A stretch of 64,000 nucleotides of DNA. Source: Enterococcus sp. ZJ1622. Its GTDB lineage: Bacteria; Bacillota; Bacilli; Lactobacillales; Enterococcaceae. Positions 36,665-45,029 of the stretch are shown one piece after another; position 1 is the stretch's first letter, and every line of letters begins with the position of its first letter. Position numbers and translations under genes: made by a program. The notes below the pieces were generated by a model, which saw only the letters and a list, made by a program, of their open reading frames with translations, was not told the DNA's origin and searched no databases. Where the stretch lies: the NCBI RefSeq assembly GCF_011038845.1, contig NZ_JAAKDW010000014.1, positions 1 through 64,000 of the forward strand, read 5' to 3'.

Positions 36665-37951
36665 ATGAAGATCCACAAATGGTTTGCAAGAGCACTATGT
36701 TTCACAGCGTTGGCTATCCTACTGTCAGGATGCGGAAATTCAGTAGATTCATCAAATGACAAGGACAAAGTGACTGTGTGGGCATGGGACGAGACGTTCA
36801 ATATCAAGGCAGTGAATGAAGCAAAAGCGATGTACGACAGCGAAGAAACGGAGATAGAAGTCGTTACGATGTCTCAAGATGATATCGTTCAAAAGCTGAA
36901 TACCGGACTGGCTAGCGGCAACACCGATGGCCTGCCGAACATTGTGTTGATCGAGGATTACCGGATCCAGGGATATCTTGCTTCTTATCCAGATGCTTTT
37001 GCTGAATTGACAGCGATTGTAAAGGAAGAAGATTTTGCACCATATAAATTCGCCGTAAATAAAGTGGACGATAAGATCTATGGAGTACCATTTGATTCAG
37101 GAGTCACGGCAAATTTTTACCGGACGAATCTGATGGAAGAAGCTGGTTATTCAGAAGAAGATATGGAGAATCTTTCGTGGGACGACTACATTCAGGTAGC
37201 AAGAGATGTCAAAGAAAAAACGGGCAAGAAAATAACGGAAGTCAATCCTTCCGATCTAGGACGAGTACGGATGATCATGCAAGAAGCAGGTGAATGGTAT
37301 ACCGCAGAAGATGGGAAAACCGTAACAATCGAAAACAACAAATCACTGAAATACGGACTCGAATTGTTCGCTACGCTGTTGAAAGAAGACCTTGTGGAGC
37401 AGACCTCTGACTGGAATGCCGGTGTCACAGCGATCCAGTCAGGCGCGATTGCTTCCAGTCCAATAGGTGCATGGTATTCTTCGACGATCCAAGGGGCAGA
37501 AGATCAGACTGGAAAATGGAAAATCGCACCGATTCCGTCATTACCTGCAACGATGCAAAAAGCTCGTGCATCGAATCTAGGAGGAGCAGGCTGGTATGTG
37601 ATCAAAGGGGTCGGAGGAGAAGAGCTGGCCAAAGACTTTTTGAAAGAAACGTTTGCGACAAGTGAGGAATTGATGGGGAATTTGGCAAAAGAAATCGGAT
37701 TGGTCTCAACGATGCTGCGGGCAAAAGATCAGCCGGCGTACCAGGAAGCTTCTGATTTTTACAGTGGACAAAAAGTATTCGAAGATTTTTCAAGATGGAC
37801 CTCTGAAATACCAGAAGTCAATTATGGGCATGAAACCTATGCCATCGAAGCTGTTGTGGCAGAATCGCTTCATAGGATCATCAATGGCGAAGAGACAGAC
37901 AAGGTACTAGCAGATACTCAAAAGCAAGTAGAAGCACAACTGGCAAATTAA
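36665..37951 (+). CDS. Sugar ABC transporter substrate-binding lipoprotein
   Basis: The 428-residue precursor has a lipoprotein signal peptide (MKIHKWFARALCFTAL, lipobox LLSGC, lipidated Cys23), so the mature protein is tethered outside the membrane. The body is a family-1 (MalE/UgpB-like) solute-binding protein (VTVWAWDETFN at the start of the fold; IGAWYSSTIQG near the middle). It heads an operon with two permease genes and is divergent from the two-component system. The sugar is not evident from sequence; the galactoside enzymes upstream make a galactose-containing oligosaccharide a reasonable guess. Confidence 0.9.
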   Translation: MKIHKWFARALCFTALAILLSGCGNSVDSSNDKDKVTVWAWDETFNIKAVNEAKAMYDSEETEIEVVTMSQDDIVQKLNTGLASGNTDGLPNIVLIEDYRIQGYLASYPDAFAELTAIVKEEDFAPYKFAVNKVDDKIYGVPFDSGVTANFYRTNLMEEAGYSEEDMENLSWDDYIQVARDVKEKTGKKITEVNPSDLGRVRMIMQEAGEWYTAEDGKTVTIENNKSLKYGLELFATLLKEDLVEQTSDWNAGVTAIQSGAIASSPIGAWYSSTIQGAEDQTGKWKIAPIPSLPATMQKARASNLGGAGWYVIKGVGGEELAKDFLKETFATSEELMGNLAKEIGLVSTMLRAKDQPAYQEASDFYSGQKVFEDFSRWTSEIPEVNYGHETYAIEAVVAESLHRIINGEETDKVLADTQKQVEAQLAN

Positions 37952-37969
37952 AGATTATTGCTCATTCCT

Positions 37970-38009
37970 GCTGTCCGTCAAAAATAGTCAGACGGGTTCG
38001 ATGGACAGC
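37970..38009 (+). other. Intercistronic stem-loop between binding-protein and permease genes
   Basis: GCTGTCCGTC (37970-37979) pairs with GATGGACAGC (38000-38009) with one G-U pair, and GTC/GAC extend inside the loop. No T tract follows, so it is unlikely to be a full terminator. Such hairpins behind binding-protein genes often protect the upstream mRNA and give more binding protein than permease. Confidence 0.55.
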
Positions 38010-38056
38010 AAGAATGGAGTGCAAGCTCTCTTACTTCATAAAAAAGGAGGAAAATA

Positions 38057-38926
38057 ATGAAGCAAAAAGATCTGTTTAAAAATGGTCATGCATTTTTAAT
38101 TGTGCCAATCTTGCTGATTTCGATGATGGTATTCATTCCAATGATCCTCGCGTTGATCACTTCTTTTCAAAGCGGTCCGCCAGTCAACATGACATTCAAT
38201 GGATTGGGGAATTATCGGAGGATGCTGACGGATGCCACATTCAAGAAAGCATTTTTCAACACGTTTCTTTATTTGGTTGTCCAAGTCCCAGTCATGCTGT
38301 TTCTGGCACTTTTTATTTCCAATTTGCTAAATGATAAAAAGTTGAAGTGCAAAGGATTGTTCCGAACAGCGATATTTTTGCCTTGCATCACATCGATGGT
38401 CAGCTATTCTCTGATCATGAAAAGCCTGTTCTCGCAATCGGGCCTAGTCAATAGTTTTCTCTTGTCCATTGGCTTGCTCGATGCGCCGATTGGCTGGCTC
38501 ACACATCCATTCTGGGCAAAGGTATTGATCATTCTATCCATCACGTGGCGTTGGACAGGCTACAACATGATCTTCTTTTTATCAGGCATGCAAAACATCG
38601 ATCCTGAAATCTACGAAGCCGCATCGATCGACGGCGCTTCAAAATGGCAACAGTTCATCAAAGTCACTATACCGAATCTAAAACCGATCATTTTATTTAC
38701 GTCGATCACTTCGACGATCGGTACCTTGCAGTTGTTCGATGAAGTCCAAAATATCACTGGAGGCGGACCTGCGAACGCAACGACTACACTATCTCAATAC
38801 ATCTATAACCTGAGTTACAAATTTACACCTAATTTTGGGTATGCAGCGGCAGTTTCCTTTGTGATCGTTGTGTTTATCGTTTTGCTGTCGATCATTCAAA
38901 CAAAGCTTGGAGGTGAAAGCAGATGA
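38057..38926 (+). CDS. Sugar ABC transporter permease, MalF/UgpA type
   Basis: The 289-residue integral membrane protein has six predicted helices and the EAA loop that contacts the ATPase (EIYEAASIDGASKWQQF near residue 190). A GGAGG ribosome site precedes ATG 38057. It forms the first half of the membrane channel and overlaps the next permease gene by 4 nt. No ATPase gene is in this operon, so a shared MsmK/MsmX-type ATPase encoded elsewhere must energise it (inference from family practice). Confidence 0.9.
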   Translation: MKQKDLFKNGHAFLIVPILLISMMVFIPMILALITSFQSGPPVNMTFNGLGNYRRMLTDATFKKAFFNTFLYLVVQVPVMLFLALFISNLLNDKKLKCKGLFRTAIFLPCITSMVSYSLIMKSLFSQSGLVNSFLLSIGLLDAPIGWLTHPFWAKVLIILSITWRWTGYNMIFFLSGMQNIDPEIYEAASIDGASKWQQFIKVTIPNLKPIILFTSITSTIGTLQLFDEVQNITGGGPANATTTLSQYIYNLSYKFTPNFGYAAAVSFVIVVFIVLLSIIQTKLGGESR

Positions 38927-39810
38927 AAAGTATCGCACAAAAACAGGAGCTCGCTTCCGTGACGACTAAAAAACGATCCGTCAACCTAAGTGAGCGTTTC
39001 TTGAATAGTCTGAAGTATACAGCTCTTAGCGTCATTTCGTTCATCTCAGTGTTTCCATTCGTCTGGATGATTCTAGGAATGACGAATACACCTGTCGATA
39101 TCACAGCAGGCAAATTGAAAATCGGAGATAATCTAGTCGTCAACTTCCAGAATCTGTTTGAAAATGAACTGAATTTTTCACGTTCATTATGGAATTCTGC
39201 GATGATCGCAGTTGTCACAACGGTATTGGCACTGCTGATCTCTTCCATGGCTGGTTATGGATTCGAGATCTATAAAACAAAACGAAAAGAAAGGCTGTTC
39301 AATCTCGTATTACTGTCCATGATGGTGCCGTTTGCCGCATTGATGATCCCTTTATATCGTATGTTCTCACAGCTTAATGGCACTTTTTTAGGGATCAATC
39401 GGTTTTTTGTCGTGATATTGCCTTCAGTGAGTACGGCATTTCTGATTTTCTTTTTTCGTCAGAATGTTAAATCATTTCCAAAAGAGCTAGTAGAAGCAGC
39501 AAGACTTGACGGATTGAAAGAATGGAGTATTTTCTTTCGTGTCTATCTACCTACTGCTAAAAACACATATGCCGCTGCTGCGATCATCACTTTCATGAGT
39601 AGTTGGAACAATTATCTATGGCCATTGGTCGCTCTCCAATCGCCAGATAAACGAACCGTACCTTTAGTATTATCGGCGATGGGAGCATCTTATACGCCAG
39701 ATTACGGAATGATCATGGCAGGTTTGGTGATTGCAACGCTACCAACAGCAATCGTTTTTTTCGTGTTGCAAAAACAGTTTGTCCAAGGGATGATCGGCTC
39801 GGTGAAATAA
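38923..39810 (+). CDS. Sugar ABC transporter permease, MalG/UgpE type
   Basis: The 295-residue membrane protein has six helices after a basic cytoplasmic start. Its EAA loop reads LVEAARLDGLKEWSIFF (near residue 190), and its C-terminal half carries the SSWNNYLWPLVAL segment typical of MalG-like subunits. It is translationally coupled to the preceding permease (ATGA overlap) and is the last gene before a terminator at 39838-39866. Confidence 0.9.
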   Translation: MKSIAQKQELASVTTKKRSVNLSERFLNSLKYTALSVISFISVFPFVWMILGMTNTPVDITAGKLKIGDNLVVNFQNLFENELNFSRSLWNSAMIAVVTTVLALLISSMAGYGFEIYKTKRKERLFNLVLLSMMVPFAALMIPLYRMFSQLNGTFLGINRFFVVILPSVSTAFLIFFFRQNVKSFPKELVEAARLDGLKEWSIFFRVYLPTAKNTYAAAAIITFMSSWNNYLWPLVALQSPDKRTVPLVLSAMGASYTPDYGMIMAGLVIATLPTAIVFFVLQKQFVQGMIGSVK

Positions 39811-39837
39811 CGATGAATGAGAACTGGAGAAAGAAAG

Positions 39838-39866
39838 ATAGACGTTCGATGCGGACGTCTATTTCG
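39838..39866 (+). terminator. Terminator of the sugar importer operon
   Basis: ATAGACGT (39838-39845) and ACGTCTAT (39855-39862) pair perfectly around a 9-nt loop and are followed by TTCGTTGTT. The T tract is imperfect. Confidence 0.6.
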
Positions 39867-39980
39867 TTGTTATGGAATAAAGGGAAAACAGGCTGATGAA
39901 ATAAAAAAGTATGCGTTTTCTGTTTTTGCTCGAAAACTCTTCCAATTTAAGGTAAACTAAATAGTAAAGGAGGAGGATAC

Positions 39981-40664
39981 ATGCTAAAAAATTTTAAAGA
40001 AGTAATGATTGCCATTTTGCCGATGACCTTCCTGATCGTCATTTTAACATTTGTTTTCGCGCCTTTGGAGGGAGAAGACTTGGCTTCGTTTCTCGTAGGG
40101 GCAGCCATCATGATGATCGGGATGACACTCTTTTTATTTGGAGCTGATTATTCTATGATGGAGGTCGGTGATCTTGTCGGGAAGTTTATGATCAAAAAGA
40201 AAAGTCTGGCTATTTTAGTGAGTCTGGGCTTCATTATCGGGATCGTGATCACGATCGCTGAGCCGTCTGTCCAGGTTTTAGGCCAGCAAGTATTCGATAT
40301 TTCTGAGGGAGAGATCGGACGTGTATTGTTGATTGGGATCGTGAGTGTAGGGACAGGTGTGTTTTTAGCATTCGCTTTGCTTCGCGTGGTGTTCAAACTC
40401 TCTTATTATAAGCTAATGGCTATTGGCTACATATGTGTATTGGCCGCATCATTTTTTACCAGCAGTGAATTTATGCCGATCGCATTCGACGCGGGCGGTG
40501 TAACGACAGGACCAGTGACTGTGCCATTCATTTTAGCATTGGCAGGCGGGATGACCAGTATGATCCGTCAAGGGAAAAATGAAAATGACAGCTTTGGCAT
40601 GGTAGGGATCGCTTCATTAGGTCCGATCCTTGCTGTGATGATCCTGGGGGTGATTTTCCAATGA
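39981..40664 (+). CDS. DUF1538 membrane protein, first copy
   Basis: The 227-residue protein is very hydrophobic, with about six membrane segments. It carries two motifs also found in the next gene: AEPSVQVLGQQV near residue 93 and FDAGGVTTGPVTVPF near 170. I recognise it as DUF1538, a membrane family without an established function to my knowledge. AAAGGAGGAGG precedes ATG 39981. Its stop overlaps the next start by 4 nt. The shared motifs suggest the two proteins arose by duplication and assemble together, which is inference. Confidence 0.75.
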   Translation: MLKNFKEVMIAILPMTFLIVILTFVFAPLEGEDLASFLVGAAIMMIGMTLFLFGADYSMMEVGDLVGKFMIKKKSLAILVSLGFIIGIVITIAEPSVQVLGQQVFDISEGEIGRVLLIGIVSVGTGVFLAFALLRVVFKLSYYKLMAIGYICVLAASFFTSSEFMPIAFDAGGVTTGPVTVPFILALAGGMTSMIRQGKNENDSFGMVGIASLGPILAVMILGVIFQ

Positions 40665-41434
40665 GTTTTCTACGTCAAATATCTGATGGGATTGGAACTG
40701 TTGCTTTTGAAGTGATCTTAGCTGTCTCGCCAATCGTTGTTTTATTCATAGTGATGAATGTTCTGAGTTTCCGCATGCGAAAAAAACGATTTGCCGATAT
40801 ATTGAAAGGATTTTTACTGACTACGATCGGTCTGATCTTATTTCTGCATGGCGTCAATATGGCGTACGTGCCAGTTGGCCAGCATTTAGGTAAAGCGATC
40901 GCTGCGTTGCCGAATAATTACATTCTGGTACCCTTGGGCTTTTTGATGGGGTTTCTCGTAGGTTTTGCAGAACCGGCAATCCATGTGATGGTCAAGCAAG
41001 TAGAAGAGCTTAGCGAGGGTCGAATCCGTTCTAGAGTGATGTTATCCGTGATTTCGATCGGTATCGGCTTGGCAGTCGGCTTGTCGATGTGGCGATTGCT
41101 TGTAGGTTTCTCACTCTATTATTTTTTGATTCCGGGATATGGGCTAGTATTTCTATTCGGACGTAAAGTCGACAAGCTGTTTTTATCGATGGCTTTTGAT
41201 AATGGCGGAGTGGCAACTGGACCAATGTGCTCTACCTTCATTTTGTCTATGAGTGTGGCGATTGCTGCTCAGATCGAAGGAAGAGATCCGATCATCGACG
41301 GATTCGGGGTCGTTGCGATGATTGCCTTAACACCGATCTTATCTACTTTGGTATTAGGATATATCTATAAACGAAAAGAAGAGAAAGACAGAAAAGAAAA
41401 GGAAAAATTGCAGAACTTGGAGGAAATTAAATGA
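40661..41434 (+). CDS. DUF1538 membrane protein, second copy
   Basis: The 257-residue membrane protein parallels the preceding one: FAEPAIHVMVKQVEE near residue 104 and FDNGGVATGPMCSTF near 180, each within hydrophobic helices. It ends in a charged cytoplasmic tail (YKRKEEKDRKEKEKLQ). It is coupled by 4-nt overlaps to the first copy upstream and to the PII-like gene downstream. The acidic-Pro and GG-TGP motifs inside membrane helices look like a substrate or ion path (inference). No substrate is known to me. Confidence 0.75.
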   Translation: MSFLRQISDGIGTVAFEVILAVSPIVVLFIVMNVLSFRMRKKRFADILKGFLLTTIGLILFLHGVNMAYVPVGQHLGKAIAALPNNYILVPLGFLMGFLVGFAEPAIHVMVKQVEELSEGRIRSRVMLSVISIGIGLAVGLSMWRLLVGFSLYYFLIPGYGLVFLFGRKVDKLFLSMAFDNGGVATGPMCSTFILSMSVAIAAQIEGRDPIIDGFGVVAMIALTPILSTLVLGYIYKRKEEKDRKEKEKLQNLEEIK

Positions 41435-41826
41435 AAGATCTTGTAGCATTGAATCTTCATATGATCGTAACGATCGTGGATGGCGGTACGGGAGAAGATG
41501 TGATCGATTATGCTAAGAAAGCAGGAGCAGCAGGGGGGACGATCCTTCATGGCCGAGGCTCAGGTGTCCACGATACTGGGAGATTCTTAGGACTCGATAT
41601 CTCACCGGAAAAAGATATTGTGTTGACACTCGTGCCAGATAGTTTGACTTCGGAGATCATGGATGCGATCGGCAAAGGGATCAATATCGATGTACCGGGT
41701 AACGGGATTTGTTTCAGCATCGATGTAGACAAAGTGATAGGGATCACTAAAATCCATCAGTATCGGGAAGTCATAGGAATGGAAGAGCTGTTAGAAGATG
41801 ATGAGAATACTTTTGGAAAAGAATAG
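41431..41826 (+). CDS. PII-like signalling protein linked to the DUF1538 pair
   Basis: The 131-residue protein has the ferredoxin-like plan of PII proteins: a first strand and helix (HMIVTIVDGGTGEDVIDYAK), a loop region GRGSGVHDTGRFLGLDISPEKD in place of the T-loop, a second half DIVLTLVPDSLTSEIMDAI, and a PGNGICFSIDVDKVIGI segment in the B-loop position. There is no conserved T-loop tyrosine for uridylylation. PII relatives commonly bind nucleotides and gate transporters. The ATGA overlap with the second DUF1538 gene indicates that it regulates that membrane complex. A terminator follows. Confidence 0.7.
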   Translation: MKDLVALNLHMIVTIVDGGTGEDVIDYAKKAGAAGGTILHGRGSGVHDTGRFLGLDISPEKDIVLTLVPDSLTSEIMDAIGKGINIDVPGNGICFSIDVDKVIGITKIHQYREVIGMEELLEDDENTFGKE

Positions 41827-41840
41827 CTGAAAAGGTGGAT

Positions 41841-41875
41841 GAGGAAGAAAGAAAAATAAAAAATCCTCTTTTTTC
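41841..41875 (+). terminator. Terminator of the DUF1538-PII operon
   Basis: GAGGA (41841-41845) pairs with TCCTC (41864-41868) around an A-rich loop, followed by TTTTTT. The stem is short, but the T tract is good. Confidence 0.5.
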
Positions 41876-41980
41876 GAACAAATAATTGAGAAATAATAAA
41901 TTTTTATGAATAACTCGCCCAAATACCAGACATCTTTTATAAGATATGCTATTTTAAGGTAGAACAAAAGGGGGAGGAAA

Positions 41981-42652
41981 ATGAACTTTTTAGTTGTTTT
42001 AAAAGATACGCTGATTGAGCGATCCACATTTTTATATGTTCAATTGAATGCTCACAAAACATTGCTGCATTTTTCACCAGAGTTCCATTTAGAGGGGCTG
42101 ACCTTAGGGGAGATTTATCAGGCAGAAGGAATGCAGGCAATCATGCGTTTCTTTGAAAAAGAGCTGGAACTTCCAGTCGAAGATTATATAGAGCTTTCTC
42201 TTGGCGCTTGGGATCAAGCTGTAGCAGAGATGTTTCCGGAAGGTTTGACGATCGAAACGGAGATGGGGGAAAAGCAGTTATCGGTGAAGCAGCTGCAAAC
42301 ACAGATGCGTTACCAGGTAGATGAAGAAAATTCATTTTCGATTTTCCAACGGCAGCAAAAGATCTTGAAAAGTTTTTTAAAAGTGATCAGTAAAAAAAGG
42401 AATTTGCTGAAAACGACCCAGCTGCTGAAAAAATATCCGACATTGCTTCATACATCGATCCAATTTCCGCAATTACTGTCGATGATCCATCGCTTCATGC
42501 GTCTGCAGCAATTGCCGTCAAAAAAACTTACATTACCTTTAGCGGATACCTTCCGTGTCGTAAATAGAGAAGAAGAGAAAAAAGTGATCGTCATCGATTT
42601 TACAAGAAATCGGAACGTCCTTCATCAACTCTCGATGGGAAAGGCCAATTAA
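41981..42652 (+). CDS. Orphan LCP-like protein lacking membrane anchor
   Basis: The 223-residue protein has no signal or membrane helix. Its first 130 residues follow the outline of a LytR-CpsA-Psr (LCP) domain: STFLYVQLN, a GLTLGEIYQAEGMQAIM helix, VEDYIELSLGAWDQ and FQRQQKILKSFL, which parallel the polyprenyl-phosphate-binding core. The Pro-Arg-Asp segment reads SPEF here, so the key arginine is missing and enzymatic activity is doubtful. A very strong GGGGGAGGA ribosome site precedes ATG 41981. A weak hairpin overlaps its stop (AAAGGCC/GGCTTT). The family call is from pattern memory and uncertain. Confidence 0.55.
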   Translation: MNFLVVLKDTLIERSTFLYVQLNAHKTLLHFSPEFHLEGLTLGEIYQAEGMQAIMRFFEKELELPVEDYIELSLGAWDQAVAEMFPEGLTIETEMGEKQLSVKQLQTQMRYQVDEENSFSIFQRQQKILKSFLKVISKKRNLLKTTQLLKKYPTLLHTSIQFPQLLSMIHRFMRLQQLPSKKLTLPLADTFRVVNREEEKKVIVIDFTRNRNVLHQLSMGKAN

Positions 42653-42707
42653 GGCTTTTTCTTTTACTCTTTTTTTGTCATAATAGGATCAGAACGGAGG
42701 AAAGAAA

Positions 42708-43148
42708 ATGGGACAAATCTGGCTTGAACGACTCATACGTTTCCAAAAGAAATATCAGCAAGTGATGCGAGGCCGATACGGACGGTTCGACCAGCTGAAC
42801 CGCGCGATTCTGATTGCTGCGCTTTTTTTCAGTTTGATCAGTCCATGGCTTCCTTATGGGATCGGCCGACTGCTTTTTCTGGCTTTGATCGGACTGTTGG
42901 CATTTCGTTTTTTATCAAAGAAAATCTATCCGCGTTTGAATGAGAATCAGCGTTATTTAAGTAAAGCAGATACCGTGAAAAAATGGTTCCAACGCTTTAC
43001 CAATAAAAATAAGAGGCCGAATGATGCTATCCGCTATATCTATTTCGAGTGTCCTGCCTGTCATCAAAAACAACGGGCACCACAAGGACGCGGAAAGATC
43101 AGAGTGACCTGCAAGTCTTGCGGCACGCGGTTCGAAACCAAGGTTTAG
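42708..43148 (+). CDS. Membrane protein with C-terminal zinc ribbon
   Basis: The 146-residue protein has two hydrophobic segments (about residues 31-48 and 50-66) and a cytoplasmic tail holding two CxxC pairs (CPACHQ and CKSCGT, about 20 residues apart), typical of a zinc ribbon. The N-terminus is basic (LIRFQKKYQQVMRGRYGR). GGAGG precedes ATG 42708. The phosphoglycerate-mutase-like gene starts 11 bp after its stop and is likely in the same operon. I know of no function for the family; a regulatory or chaperone role would be a guess. Confidence 0.7.
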   Translation: MGQIWLERLIRFQKKYQQVMRGRYGRFDQLNRAILIAALFFSLISPWLPYGIGRLLFLALIGLLAFRFLSKKIYPRLNENQRYLSKADTVKKWFQRFTNKNKRPNDAIRYIYFECPACHQKQRAPQGRGKIRVTCKSCGTRFETKV

Positions 43149-43159
43149 GGGATGGAAAA

Positions 43160-43828
43160 ATGGAATTAGTGTTATTGAGACATGGGGAAAGCGAAGCAAA
43201 TTATGAAAATTACTGGACAGGCTGGCTAGATGTGGCGCTGACGGAAAAAGGAATGCAGCAAGCGGTAGAAGCAGGCAGGAAAATGATTGACGCACAGCTT
43301 CAATTCGATGCGGTCTATACTTCCGTATTGAAAAGAGCGGTGATCACTTCGCAATTTGCTCTGGAAGAAATGGGCCAGTTATGGCTTCCAGTCTATAAGA
43401 CTTGGCGATTGAACGAGCGGCATTATGGTGCTCTCGTTGGAAAAAACAAAGAGAAAATGAAAGAGATCTACGGGAAAGATCAAGTGAAAAAATGGCGGCG
43501 AGGCTACACTGAAATGCCACCGTTAGCAGAAGAAAACCATTTCGATCGGAGATATGATACATTGGATCCTCGACTGATCACACATGGCGAAAGCCTTGAA
43601 ATGACGGTTGAACGTATCATTCCTTTGTGGGAAGATCACTTGGCACCGCGTTTGAAGGATCAGCAGAGTCCACTAGTTGTAGGCCACGGAAACAGCCTGC
43701 GTGCCTTGACGAAGTATCTGGAAAATGTCCCAGCTGATCAAATGGATACAATCGAGATACCTAATGCGCAGCCGATCCAATATACTATAGACGATCAATT
43801 GCGTATCATTGACAAAAAAATCTTATAA
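43160..43828 (+). CDS. gpmA: 2,3-bisphosphoglycerate-dependent phosphoglycerate mutase family protein
   Basis: The 222-residue protein has the phosphohistidine signature LLRHGES (His8), the LNERHYGALVG segment with Glu86, the WRRGY segment and the second histidine in VVGHGNSLRAL, the complete set for a dPGM that interconverts 3- and 2-phosphoglycerate. It lacks the usual C-terminal tail of E. coli GpmA, so it could be a paralogue rather than the main glycolytic enzyme. I start at ATG 43160, behind AGGGGATGG, because MELVLLRHG is the natural N-terminus; an upstream frame overlapping the previous gene is ignored. Confidence 0.82.
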   Translation: MELVLLRHGESEANYENYWTGWLDVALTEKGMQQAVEAGRKMIDAQLQFDAVYTSVLKRAVITSQFALEEMGQLWLPVYKTWRLNERHYGALVGKNKEKMKEIYGKDQVKKWRRGYTEMPPLAEENHFDRRYDTLDPRLITHGESLEMTVERIIPLWEDHLAPRLKDQQSPLVVGHGNSLRALTKYLENVPADQMDTIEIPNAQPIQYTIDDQLRIIDKKIL

Positions 43829-43833
43829 TCAAG

Positions 43834-43881
43834 AAAAGACAAGTGTACTCAAGCATGGTGGGTGCCTATTTGTCTTTTTTT
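43834..43881 (+). terminator. Terminator after the phosphoglycerate mutase gene
   Basis: AAAAGACAA (43834-43842) pairs with TTGTCTTTT (43870-43878), and further T follow. The long loop holds a weaker inner pairing. Confidence 0.7.
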
Positions 43882-43897
43882 GTGAGAAAAAACACCA

Positions 43898-43926
43898 TTG
43901 TTTCATTTCTAAGAGTCGTTTACAAT
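43898..43926 (+). promoter_or_regulatory. Promoter of the HAD hydrolase gene
   Basis: TTGTTT (43898-43903), 17 bp, TACAAT (43921-43926), 32 bp before the start codon. Confidence 0.55.
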
Positions 43927-43957
43927 AGATAAAAACATTCAAAAAGAAGGGCAGTTC

Positions 43958-44572
43958 ATGAAATATAACAATTTTATCTGGGATTTCGATGGCACGTTGT
44001 TCGATACTTACCCGGCGATGGTCGATGGCGCATGGCACGCATTGCAGGATTTCGGCTATGTGATGGATAAGAAGGATATTTATCATATAATGAAAAAGCA
44101 TTCAACCAGTCAGCTACGAAAAGAAAAGCAGTTGACGGAGGAGGAATTCACTCCGCTATTTCATCAATACGAAGCAAAAAGCCAAGAAATATCTCGACCT
44201 TTTAAAGAAACGCAAGAAGTATTGCACACATTAAAGCAGCAAGGAGGACGCCATTTCATCCTCACGCACCGGCTCACGTCATCTACTTGGGCACTGCTTG
44301 AAACATTCGATTTAGCTCACTTGATTGATGAAGTTGTAGGGATCGACCAAGATTTCCCTCGAAAACCAGACCCGGCAGCACTGAACCACCTGATCCACCG
44401 CTTTCAGTTGGAAAGAGGGAAGACGATGATGATCGGTGATCGGCGTTTGGATATAGAAGCTGGGATCAATGCAGGAGTAACGACTTGTCTGTATGATATC
44501 GATCATTTTTTAGGGAACATTCCGGCATCCTACATCATCGGCAATCTGAAAGAAATCATTGATCTTGTGTAG
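43958..44572 (+). CDS. HAD-superfamily hydrolase, phosphoglycolate phosphatase-like
   Basis: The 204-residue protein has HAD motif I WDFDGTLFDT (nucleophile Asp9, Asp11), motif II threonine in FILTHR, the lysine in FPRKPDP and motif IV GDRRLDIEAG, all in order, with a helical cap between residues 17 and 85. Enzymes of this group dephosphorylate small phosphate esters such as phosphoglycolate; the substrate here is not known. AAGAAGG precedes ATG 43958. Confidence 0.85.
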   Translation: MKYNNFIWDFDGTLFDTYPAMVDGAWHALQDFGYVMDKKDIYHIMKKHSTSQLRKEKQLTEEEFTPLFHQYEAKSQEISRPFKETQEVLHTLKQQGGRHFILTHRLTSSTWALLETFDLAHLIDEVVGIDQDFPRKPDPAALNHLIHRFQLERGKTMMIGDRRLDIEAGINAGVTTCLYDIDHFLGNIPASYIIGNLKEIIDLV

Positions 44573-44611
44573 AATGTAAAAAAACAGTATCCCCTTTCAA
44601 TCGAGGTATGA

Positions 44612-44617
44612 TATAAT
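44612..44617 (+). promoter_or_regulatory. Extended -10 promoter of the DUF1149 gene
   Basis: TATAAT at 44612-44617 preceded by TGA (extended -10); no clear -35. The start codon lies 21 bp downstream of the -10. Confidence 0.45.
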
Positions 44618-44637
44618 TTTTGTAAAGGAGTGATTCG

Positions 44638-45024
44638 ATGGAAATCAGAAGACAAAAAGAAGTAGTAGAGGCATTCCACTATGATATGAAAATGCCGGAT
44701 CAAGAAGTTGAAACAGATTTGAAGGTCGGCTTTTCACCGTTAAAAGAAACGATCGAGAATTATCCGAAAGAACATAGCATCGTAGGCGCACGCTTAGAGT
44801 TCCGCTTAGTATTTGATACATATGTTTTATCAGGTAGCGTGAGCCAAATCAATCATATTCTTAATCGGAAAATCGAAGGCCAAAACGATGTGACTCAAGA
44901 AGAGGTTGATGAGCTTGTTGCACCTTTGTTCGATATCGTTCGCCGAATGGCTTATGAAGTCACAGAAATCGCATTGGATCAGCCTGGTGTAAAACTTAAT
45001 TTTCAATCAGAGAAACAAGAATAA
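44638..45024 (+). CDS. DUF1149 family protein
   Basis: The 128-residue soluble protein matches DUF1149, a family restricted to lactic-acid-type Firmicutes with a SecB-like fold, as I recall. Recognisable parts are the start MEIRRQKEVVEAFHYD, the RLEFRLVFDTYVLSGSVSQI strand pair and the acidic helical end. AAAGGAG precedes ATG 44638, and a strong terminator follows 5 bp after the stop, so it is a single-gene unit. Role unknown; a chaperone role is only suggested by fold memory. Confidence 0.8.
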   Translation: MEIRRQKEVVEAFHYDMKMPDQEVETDLKVGFSPLKETIENYPKEHSIVGARLEFRLVFDTYVLSGSVSQINHILNRKIEGQNDVTQEEVDELVAPLFDIVRRMAYEVTEIALDQPGVKLNFQSEKQE

Positions 45025-45029
45025 ATCAG

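Noticed and set aside
37990-38010. GGTTCGA resembling a tRNA T-loop
   Set aside because: No acceptor or anticodon stem can be built around it; it is the loop side of the intercistronic hairpin.
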